Shown: piece after piece, positions 1-5,581 of the stretch | Layout: every line of letters starts with the position of its first letter | How positions within the stretch are numbered: the first letter of the stretch is position 1 | From: an uncultured Bacillota bacterium | Lineage (GTDB): Bacteria; Bacillota_I; Bacilli_A; Erysipelotrichales; Erysipelotrichaceae | Length of the DNA stretch: 14,832 nucleotides | Assembly (NCBI GenBank): GCA_937919165.1 | Contig: CALFPO010000002.1 | Coordinates: 1-14,832, forward strand | Direction of reading: 5' to 3' | The notes under the pieces: generated by a model | Told to the model about the DNA's origin: nothing | Databases searched by the model: none | Seen by the model: the letters and a program-made list of their open reading frames with translations, nothing else | Program-made: the position numbers and the translations under genes

Positions 1-48
1 TCACAGGGCTTCATACCTGTTTTTTAAACCTGTCTACTTTCGTTTGAC

Positions 49-72
49 AAGTTCATAACGATGAGCTTTTTT
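49..72 (+). terminator. Rho-independent terminator for a gene left of the window
   Basis: On the plus strand AAGTTCAT and ATGAGCTT form an 8-bp stem (one G-U pair) with loop AACG, followed by six T. On the minus strand the G-U becomes an A-C mismatch and no T-run follows, so it works for plus-strand transcription only. It therefore implies a plus-strand gene off the left edge, converging on the ATPase gene. Two plus-strand frames stay open from the edge to stops at 45-47 and 56-58, but neither short tail is recognisable. Confidence 0.5.
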
Positions 73-817
73 ATTGAAACAGGTGTGAATACATCACCTC
101 AGGCTTATCGATGAAATCCTTGGTGATGCGGTAATGTTCGGTGTCGGCATATTCAGTCCTACGTATTCCGTTCTCGTTCAGTTCGTATATCATTGCCCCG
201 GGATAGGACATCAGGATAGGCGAATGGGTCGCAATGATAAATTGCGAATCCTTGTCGATCAGATCTTTGATGAGACATAATAGCTGCATAAGACGGCTGG
301 GCGACAAGGCTGCCTCAGGCTCATCCAATATATAGAGCCCCTTGCCGGAGAACCTGTTCTTGACCAACGCAAGAAAACTTTCGCCATGCGACTGCTCATG
401 AAGCGAGATGCCGCCATAGCTGTCGATAAGTCTTCTGTTTCCCGGACTTTCCTTGTCCATCCTGTCGATATCTGATGCCAGATTATAGAAACTCTCGGCT
501 CTAAGGAAGAAGCCATCATGATAGTAGCTGTTGCGGACAATCGTCATGTATTTATAAAGATCGGAATGGGAATTGCTGGTTGCGAAACTGAAGTTTTTTG
601 TCCCGCCTTCTGGATTGAAGCCGGCAGCAATCGCAAGAGCTTCGATGATTGTTGACTTGCCCGTGCCGTTTTCGCCGATCAGGAAGGTAATGGAACTTCT
701 AAGGTCAAGCGACCTTTTTTTCATTTCCGCAATAGCGGCTATATCGTTGAGATAGCTTTCTTCGGGAATGGCCTTTTCGATCCGTGCTTCGCTGATGTAG
801 TATCTTTCCAGCATCAT
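71..817 (-). CDS. AAA/ABC-type ATPase (RecF/SMC-like ATPase fold)
   Basis: A 248-residue cytosolic ATPase. Walker A GENGTGKST is at 48-56, a signature-like stretch LHEQSHGES at 139-147, Walker B LYILDEPEAALSP at 161-173, and an H-loop THSP at 197-200. This order belongs to the small stand-alone ABC-type ATPases usually annotated 'AAA family ATPase' (COG3910-like); there is no coiled-coil arm, nuclease or membrane domain. Such proteins occur as orphans or in defence and repair contexts, so no specific role can be assigned. The start is ATG at 817, with a second in-frame ATG at 814; GAGGG lies 4 and 7 bases upstream respectively, so 814 is also possible. It overlaps the stop of the upstream lipoprotein gene (ATGA), indicating translational coupling. 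Confidence 0.85.
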   Translation of the reverse strand: MMLERYYISEARIEKAIPEESYLNDIAAIAEMKKRSLDLRSSITFLIGENGTGKSTIIEALAIAAGFNPEGGTKNFSFATSNSHSDLYKYMTIVRNSYYHDGFFLRAESFYNLASDIDRMDKESPGNRRLIDSYGGISLHEQSHGESFLALVKNRFSGKGLYILDEPEAALSPSRLMQLLCLIKDLIDKDSQFIIATHSPILMSYPGAMIYELNENGIRRTEYADTEHYRITKDFIDKPEVMYSHLFQ

Positions 818-1338
818 TGAACCCTCACTTCCAGATGATCAAGCTCATCCTGGTTGATGTTGAGGATATCGCCGTAGAGAATGATGGAATTGTTGTGGCC
901 ATGGACAGTCTTTTCGATGACGCAGGCACTGCCGTTTCTTTCGACCATGATGCCGTCAAGATTGCGGCAGTTGTCGCTAATGCTTTCGCTGAGCACTACA
1001 TCATCGATCATATATGATGAAAAATCGTTGTCTTTCAGATATAGCGACAGATATTTGACTACAGCCTTGTCCGATCCTATCTGCTTGTTCTTGCGGTTTA
1101 TGACATCGATGGTACCGAAATGCCTGCCCCAGAAATTGACCTCAAGTTCTTCAAGTTCTTCCTTGGCTTCAAGCGTATCCTTGCATTCAACATCGAAGGC
1201 AAGACGCAGCATCTCTAGATCGTCATAGCCCACAGCCAAAGAATAGCTGCCGAAACCAAGGACATAGTAGTCATCCCTCTTATTCATGCAGCCACTAAGC
1301 AACATAAGCATAAGCAATGCACATAATAGCTTTTTCAT
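814..1338 (-). CDS. Small predicted lipoprotein of unknown function
   Basis: A 174-residue protein starting MKKLLCALLMLMLLSGC, a clear lipoprotein signal peptide with lipobox LSGC (Cys17), so it should be lipid-anchored on the outer face of the membrane. The mature part is acidic, with a Glu/Leu-rich stretch around residues 58-70, and matches no family I recognise. I chose ATG 1338 because it begins the signal peptide; the longer open frame to 1476 would run antisense through the HAD gene start. There is no ribosome binding site in front; a TACAAT -10 box ends 9 bases upstream. The gene shares an ATGA overlap with the downstream ATPase gene, so the two are probably one transcript. Confidence 0.75.
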   Translation of the reverse strand: MKKLLCALLMLMLLSGCMNKRDDYYVLGFGSYSLAVGYDDLEMLRLAFDVECKDTLEAKEELEELEVNFWGRHFGTIDVINRKNKQIGSDKAVVKYLSLYLKDNDFSSYMIDDVVLSESISDNCRNLDGIMVERNGSACVIEKTVHGHNNSIILYGDILNINQDELDHLEVRVQ

Positions 1339-1347
1339 TACTTTCTT

Positions 1348-1357
1348 ATTGTACAAT
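1348..1357. promoter_or_regulatory. Palindromic -10 element serving divergent promoters
   Basis: ATTGTACAAT is a perfect 10-base palindrome, so both strands read TACAAT (5 of 6 matches to TATAAT). On the plus strand the box ends 6 bases before the HAD ATG at 1364; on the minus strand it ends 9 bases before the lipoprotein ATG at 1338. The 25 bases between the two start codons hold nothing else. I see no good -35 box on either side. Transcripts from this box would be leaderless or nearly so. It could alternatively be a repressor operator. Confidence 0.55.
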
Positions 1358-1363
1358 ACAAAT

Positions 1364-2140
1364 ATGGACAAGATTATCTTCTTCGATTTCGACGATACCC
1401 TATATTCCCACAAGCTGGGATGCATACCTGAAAGCACCATCGAAGCCATCAGAAAGCTTGATGAAAACGGCATCATAACCTATCTGTGTACCGGCAGATC
1501 CATATTTGAGCTGGAACAGTTCGATCTTGATGCGATACCTTTCACCGGCATGATCGCTTCCAATGGCCAAAGTGCCTACAACAGAAAGAAAGAGATCGTC
1601 TATGAGAATCCTTTCGATGATGCACTCAAGGAAAGAATCCTGAAGATGTTCAATGAGAGAAAGATTGCGCTCTATCTGCTCTCTGACCACAATGTCTTCA
1701 TCAACTTCTATGATGACTTCATCGTCGATCTCCAGAATTCGGTCAAATCGCCGATGCCTGAGCTCAAGGAATATGAAGGCGAAAAGATCTATCTGGCATC
1801 ATGCTTCTACCATGACGAGAAAGAAAAAGAGGTCATCAAGGAGCTTAGCGATGTCGGAGAGATTACCTTCTGGTGGGTAGGCGGCGGATGCGATGTCGTA
1901 AAGAAAGGCTCATCAAAGGCAAGCGGCATCAAGGCCATTCTTGACTATCATCATATCTCTCCAGATGATGCGATCTGCTTTGGCGATGGAGAGAATGACA
2001 TCGATATGCTGAAATACTGTGGATTAGGAATCGCCATGGGCAATGCCGATGATGCGGTCAAGAAAGCAGCCGACTATGTTGCTGACGACATCGTAGATGA
2101 TGGCATATCCAAAGCGCTTAAGCATTTTGGGCTTATATAG
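1364..2140 (+). CDS. Cof-type HAD-IIB family phosphatase
   Basis: A 258-residue cytosolic HAD hydrolase. Motif I DFDDT at 8-12 carries the nucleophile Asp8 and the acid/base Asp10; the motif II region TGRS is at 43-46; a motif III lysine lies in KASGIK (185-190); motif IV GDGENDIDM (207-215) supplies the Mg2+ ligands. The middle section (about 85-180) is the C2B cap of the Cof/YidA group, whose members dephosphorylate sugar phosphates, phosphorylated cofactors or nucleotides. The exact substrate cannot be read from sequence. ATG 1364 is preferred over an upstream in-frame ATG at 1286 because the family starts MDKIIFFDFDDT and the -10 box sits 6 bases before it. No terminator follows, so readthrough into the 92-codon gene is possible. 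Confidence 0.9.
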   Translation: MDKIIFFDFDDTLYSHKLGCIPESTIEAIRKLDENGIITYLCTGRSIFELEQFDLDAIPFTGMIASNGQSAYNRKKEIVYENPFDDALKERILKMFNERKIALYLLSDHNVFINFYDDFIVDLQNSVKSPMPELKEYEGEKIYLASCFYHDEKEKEVIKELSDVGEITFWWVGGGCDVVKKGSSKASGIKAILDYHHISPDDAICFGDGENDIDMLKYCGLGIAMGNADDAVKKAADYVADDIVDDGISKALKHFGLI

Positions 2141-2143
2141 AAA

Positions 2144-2152
2144 TGCTATAAT
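2144..2152 (+). promoter_or_regulatory. Extended -10 promoter for the GG-leader gene
   Basis: TGCTATAAT is a full extended -10 (TGn plus consensus TATAAT) just after the HAD stop codon; no convincing -35 is seen, as expected for this class. Transcription should begin near 2159, leaving a leader of about 18 bases containing AAAGGAG (2163-2169), 7 bases before the ATG at 2177. This is the only first gene in the window with both a short leader and a strong ribosome binding site. Confidence 0.7.
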
Positions 2153-2176
2153 ATATAAAAATAAAGGAGATGAAAC

Positions 2177-2455
2177 ATGTCTACGAAATTATCTGATGAC
2201 CAGCTTAAGACCATTGGTGGCGCTGGCGAATTCACTCTATACGACTTCACTTTCAACGACGGGACAAAGGTCAAAGAGGTGCTGAACAAATTCCCATGGC
2301 TCGCAAATCTCAATAGCAACCTCCAGCTTGCTGCCAACCTAGGCTTCACTGTCGGTGCAGTCAAGCAATTCACAGGCATGACCGATCAGGACATAAATGA
2401 TCTGATCGAAAAAGGCAAGGAGATGTACAATCCTGACGGAACCGTCAGAGCCTAA
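2177..2455 (+). CDS. Small secreted-peptide candidate with double-glycine leader
   Basis: A 92-residue protein I do not recognise as a family. Its first 15 residues, MSTKLSDDQLKTIGG, match the double-glycine leader consensus of class II bacteriocins, quorum peptides and some RiPP precursors (LSxxELxxIxGG); such leaders are cut after GG by peptidase-containing ABC exporters. Cleavage would release a 77-residue product starting AGEF. That product has no cysteine, is rich in Asp/Glu/Asn, has a hydrophobic middle (LQLAANLGFTVGAV, about residues 49-62) and a charged tail, which is unlike a typical cationic bacteriocin. It has its own extended -10 promoter, a strong AAAGGAG site and a strong terminator. 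No exporter, immunity or modification gene lies in the window. It could instead be a cytosolic protein with a chance match. Confidence 0.75.
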   Translation: MSTKLSDDQLKTIGGAGEFTLYDFTFNDGTKVKEVLNKFPWLANLNSNLQLAANLGFTVGAVKQFTGMTDQDINDLIEKGKEMYNPDGTVRA

Positions 2456-2461
2456 TTAAAC

Positions 2462-2495
2462 AAAGATGCATAGGATCAAATCCTATGCATCTTTT
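2462..2495. terminator. Strong bidirectional terminator between convergent genes
   Basis: Perfect 15-bp arms (2462-2476 and 2480-2494) around loop CAA form a very stable hairpin. On the plus strand it is followed by TTTTATTCT; on the minus strand by a weaker T-rich tail (TTTGTTTAATT). It lies 6 bases after the stop of the 92-codon gene and its right arm reaches into the stop codon of the DUF1667 gene, so it ends both convergent transcripts. Confidence 0.88.
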
Positions 2496-2844
2496 ATTCT
2501 CCAATTGTCTTTGATGCAATGATGTCGCTTCCAAGCCCCAGGATATTCTCAACAATCACATCGTTCCTCTTTATTGGCGCAATGACCTTCACATCCTTCA
2601 GATATCTCATGACATCCATGATCCTGTCCTTAGGGATAGGAACAGAGGTCATGACCGGAAGTCTTGCATATGTATCGGAATCGATAGGCAAAGTTGTCGT
2701 CACCGTCCTCAAAGGATTGGTCATCTCGTTGATGGCGTAGTCCTTGCCTCTTGGACAGAAATTGCCTGTTACCACCACTTCGTCATCTATCTTTTCGACT
2801 GTCAGATGGCATCCGCGTGGACAGTTTATGCATACAAGCTTCAT
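2494..2844 (-). CDS. DUF1667 protein, putative small subunit of a FAD oxidoreductase complex
   Basis: A 116-residue protein beginning MKLVCINCPRGCHL. Cys5, Cys8, Cys12 and Cys30 (in FCPRG) form a four-cysteine set expected to bind a metal, probably an Fe-S cluster or zinc. This is the DUF1667 family, which is regularly encoded after the two FAD oxidoreductases found upstream here and is thought to be an electron-transfer or structural partner of the GlpA-like enzyme; biochemical proof is lacking as far as I know. ATG 2844 is used because GGGAGG lies 7 bases upstream; the ribosome binding site is inside the last codons of the preceding gene and the ATG overlaps its TGA (ATGA). The gene's stop overlaps the shared terminator stem. 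Confidence 0.88.
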   Translation of the reverse strand: MKLVCINCPRGCHLTVEKIDDEVVVTGNFCPRGKDYAINEMTNPLRTVTTTLPIDSDTYARLPVMTSVPIPKDRIMDVMRYLKDVKVIAPIKRNDVIVENILGLGSDIIASKTIGE

Positions 2845-4076
2845 TCGACTACCTCCCAATGCAGAACGCCATCAAGATTTTCCAGTTCTTCCTTCTTCAG
2901 AGCTATCTTCTGCATCTCGCTTGGCACAATGCCAGGCTTCATGAAGTTCCTGTCTATGCCTTCTCCATAGACATGGATCTTGGATTGGCCATAGACACGA
3001 TTAACCCTGAACGAGAATTCCAGATCCTTGCCCTTATGGAAGGATTGCGGAACCATATATGAAACACCATTTCCAAGATTGTTGACGACTGCTTCGCCAA
3101 CATCTTTTCTATTCAATACATAATCAGCACATGACTTGCCACATTTTCTGGCCTCAGCTGAAACGTAGTCCACCAGATCATGGACATGCAGTGCATTGCC
3201 GCATGCGAAGATGCCATCGACCGAAGTCATGTAGGTGTCATCGACGACAGCGCCTTTTGTGCGTGGGTCAAACCTTACGCCCATATCTTCCACCAAAGTA
3301 TTCTCTGGAATAAGTCCGATCGACAGAAGCAGACAGTCGCATTCTATCTCCTGTCCTGTGCCAGGTATGGTTCTGAGCTTTTCATCAACCTCAACCAAGG
3401 TGATGCTTTCAAGACGGCTCTTGCCATGGATGGCCTCTACTGTATGCGAAAGATAAAGCGGAATATCGAAGTCCTCCAGACATTGCTTGATGTTTCTGGC
3501 AAGTCCATTGGAATACGGCTGGATCTCCGCAACGCCGATTACCTTGGCGCCTTCCAGTGTCATTCTTCTGGCCATGATCAGCCCAATATCGCCTGATCCC
3601 AGAATGAAGACACGCTTACCGACCAGGAAACCTTCCTTGTTGAGATAGCGCTGAGCGGTTCCGGCTGTATATACGCCCTCGCAGCGATCGCCTCTTAGTC
3701 CGATCGCTCCGCCAGGTCTTTCTCTTGAACCGGTTGCCAGAACTATCGCCTCGGCTTCAATCTTTCTTAAGCCATCCTTATTCTGGATCGTCACAATATG
3801 TCCATCGATATTGGTTACGGCACTTTCATACATGAATCTTATCGACTCATTGTCTTTGATCAGTTCATAGTACTTTTCGGCATATGATGGTCCTGACAGC
3901 TCTTCGTTGAACGTATGCAGGCCAAAGCCATTATGGATGCATTGCTGAAGAATGCCGCCATATTCAAAGTCACGTTCAATGACCAGGATATCCTTCAATC
4001 CACCTTCATATGCACCCAAGGCACAGGCAATGCCGGCACTGCCTCCGCCGATGATGACCAATTCATGTCTTTCCAT
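2841..4076 (-). CDS. FAD/NAD(P)-dependent oxidoreductase (pyridine nucleotide-disulfide fold)
   Basis: A 411-residue flavoenzyme. The N-terminal FAD-binding motif GGGSAG is at 10-15, ATGSRERPG at 114-122, a second Rossmann motif GSGDIG for NAD(P)H at 160-165, and the C-terminal FAD motif GIFACGN at 288-294. Cys46 in ILQQCIHNGFG is in the place conserved in this subfamily. There is no CxxC redox-disulfide of the thioredoxin reductase type. It is the usual middle gene of the GlpA-like/oxidoreductase/DUF1667 cluster and probably passes electrons between NAD(P)H and the GlpA-like partner; the direction and true substrate are unknown. ATG 4076 has AAGGAGG 7 bases upstream and shares one base with the upstream stop (TGATG), so translation is coupled. 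Confidence 0.9.
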   Translation of the reverse strand: MERHELVIIGGGSAGIACALGAYEGGLKDILVIERDFEYGGILQQCIHNGFGLHTFNEELSGPSYAEKYYELIKDNESIRFMYESAVTNIDGHIVTIQNKDGLRKIEAEAIVLATGSRERPGGAIGLRGDRCEGVYTAGTAQRYLNKEGFLVGKRVFILGSGDIGLIMARRMTLEGAKVIGVAEIQPYSNGLARNIKQCLEDFDIPLYLSHTVEAIHGKSRLESITLVEVDEKLRTIPGTGQEIECDCLLLSIGLIPENTLVEDMGVRFDPRTKGAVVDDTYMTSVDGIFACGNALHVHDLVDYVSAEARKCGKSCADYVLNRKDVGEAVVNNLGNGVSYMVPQSFHKGKDLEFSFRVNRVYGQSKIHVYGEGIDRNFMKPGIVPSEMQKIALKKEELENLDGVLHWEVVE

Positions 4077-5497
4077 CAGAGGTCCTCCTTGGCATATGAC
4101 ATAAGAAGCTTGGAGCCTTCATCATCAAGCCTTACATCTTCAAGAGAAAGGCTCAGTTCCTTGCGCAGAATCTTCACAACTTCAGGCTCACAGAAGCCGC
4201 CTTGGCATCTGCCCATTCCTGGACGACATCTCATCTTGACGCCTCTGATGGTGGTTGCTCCACATTGACGATGGATGACATCCTTGATCTCACCCAAAGA
4301 TATCTTCTCGCAACGGCATACCAGAACACCAAAGTCCGGATCCTTCTTTATCAGCTCGTTCTTCTCTTCATCGCTAAGCTCATTCATCTTCACGAAAGGA
4401 AGCCTATGATTATACTCATCCTTCACTTCCGCATTGAACTTAGGCATTATGATATTCTCTACCACATCCTTGGCAATTGCAGGCGAAGCGCTCAAGCCTG
4501 GCGATTCGATGCCAGCCACATGGATGAAGTTCTCTATCTGATCATCTTCCTGGATATAGAAATCGTTGAGATCGATATGCGGTCTTAAGCCCGCAAAAGT
4601 ATGGATCATCTTGTTGTAAGGGATGTTCTTGATGGTCTTGACGATGTTTTCCTTGACATAGTCAAGTCCAGCACCCGTAGAGACATCGTTCTTGTCCTCA
4701 TAATAATCCGAGTTTGGTCCAAGCAATACATTGCCATGGATAGTCGGAACAGCCAATACACCTTTTCCTTTGGAACTAGGGATTGGATAGATGACTCTTG
4801 ATACCAGCATATCTCCTGTATGGTCAAGGATGAAATACTCGCCTTTTCTTGCCTCAACCTTATATGGCGATTCCCTAAGCATATTTGTTATATCGTCACA
4901 ATGGCATCCGGCACAGTTTACCACTACCTTGCCTCTTATCTCGTTATTCACAAGGAAGCAATCTTCTTCTTTCTGAATGCTGGTGACTTCATATCCAAGC
5001 TTCAGCTCAACACCATTCAGCATACTTTCTTCCATGGCGGCAATGGTGACTTCCCAAGGAGTGATTATGCCAGTGGTCGGAAGCGATAGAGCCTTCGTGA
5101 CAATATCGGATAGATTAGGTTCCAGTTCTCTGGCCTTGTCTCCATCCAAAACCTCAAACGGCACATCCCTTTCCTCGCATTGCCTGATGAGCACTTCAAG
5201 CTTATCTTCCTCTTCTTTGTCTGTCGCCACCACAAAAGCGCCTATCTGCTTATAGGCAACCTGCAGCTGCTTGCACAGATCAGGAAACATGCGATTTCCC
5301 AACAGATTATAGTGGCACTTCAGGCTTCCGCTTTTTGGGTCATGTCCAGAATGGACCATCGCGCTGTTGGCACCTGTGGAACCTTCTGCCACATCGCTTC
5401 TTTTCTCCAGAACCAGAACCTTAACATTATATTTGCTCAGGCCATGTGCAATCAGAGCACCCGTAATTCCTGAACCTATGATTATTATGTCGTACAT
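4076..5497 (-). CDS. GlpA-like FAD-dependent oxidoreductase with C-terminal BFD [2Fe-2S] domain
   Basis: A 473-residue cytosolic or membrane-associated dehydrogenase. The DAO-type FAD domain starts MYDIIIIGSGITG (dinucleotide motif 8-13), followed by EKRSDVAEGSTGANSAMVHSG, typical of glycerol-3-phosphate dehydrogenase and LhgO-like enzymes. The C-terminus is a BFD-type [2Fe-2S] domain with Cys394, Cys396, Cys431 and Cys436, an exact CxC-x34-Cx4C spacing. Family members are annotated as anaerobic glycerol-3-phosphate dehydrogenase subunit A. No glpK or glpF is present, so glycerol-3-phosphate is only one possible substrate; another 2-hydroxyacid is equally open. The start is ATG 5497, not the upstream ATG at 5548, because a TATAAT box lies 6 bases before 5497 and the fold begins there. 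It is the first gene of a three-gene operon with its own promoter. Confidence 0.9.
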   Translation of the reverse strand: MYDIIIIGSGITGALIAHGLSKYNVKVLVLEKRSDVAEGSTGANSAMVHSGHDPKSGSLKCHYNLLGNRMFPDLCKQLQVAYKQIGAFVVATDKEEEDKLEVLIRQCEERDVPFEVLDGDKARELEPNLSDIVTKALSLPTTGIITPWEVTIAAMEESMLNGVELKLGYEVTSIQKEEDCFLVNNEIRGKVVVNCAGCHCDDITNMLRESPYKVEARKGEYFILDHTGDMLVSRVIYPIPSSKGKGVLAVPTIHGNVLLGPNSDYYEDKNDVSTGAGLDYVKENIVKTIKNIPYNKMIHTFAGLRPHIDLNDFYIQEDDQIENFIHVAGIESPGLSASPAIAKDVVENIIMPKFNAEVKDEYNHRLPFVKMNELSDEEKNELIKKDPDFGVLVCRCEKISLGEIKDVIHRQCGATTIRGVKMRCRPGMGRCQGGFCEPEVVKILRKELSLSLEDVRLDDEGSKLLMSYAKEDL

Positions 5498-5503
5498 ATC
5501 TTT

Positions 5504-5509
5504 ATTATA
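5504..5509 (-). promoter_or_regulatory. -10 box of the oxidoreductase operon, very close to the ATG
   Basis: A perfect TATAAT on the minus strand is followed by AAAGAT and then the ATG at 5497, so transcription should start at or within a base or two of the A of ATG. There is no ribosome binding site and no room for one. No strong -35 is seen at 16-18 bases; TTATCA lies 20 bases upstream. Predicted to give a leaderless mRNA. Confidence 0.6.
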
Positions 5510-5546
5510 GCCCAAAATGCTTGGCTTGCTGATAAGGGATGACATC

Positions 5547-5573
5547 AAAAAGGAACACCGTATGATGTTCCTT
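5547..5573 (-). terminator. Rho-independent terminator of the histidine kinase gene
   Basis: On the minus strand AAGGAACATC and GGTGTTCCTT pair over 10 bases (one G-U) around loop ATAC, followed by TTTTT. It lies 8 bases past the kinase stop codon and just upstream of the oxidoreductase promoter, so the two transcripts are insulated. Confidence 0.85.
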
Positions 5574-5581
5574 CAGTATGA

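Noticed and set aside
1..58. 3' end of a plus-strand gene entering from the left
   Set aside because: The terminator at 49-72 suggests one, but two reading frames remain open for 15-18 codons and neither is recognisable, so no CDS is called.
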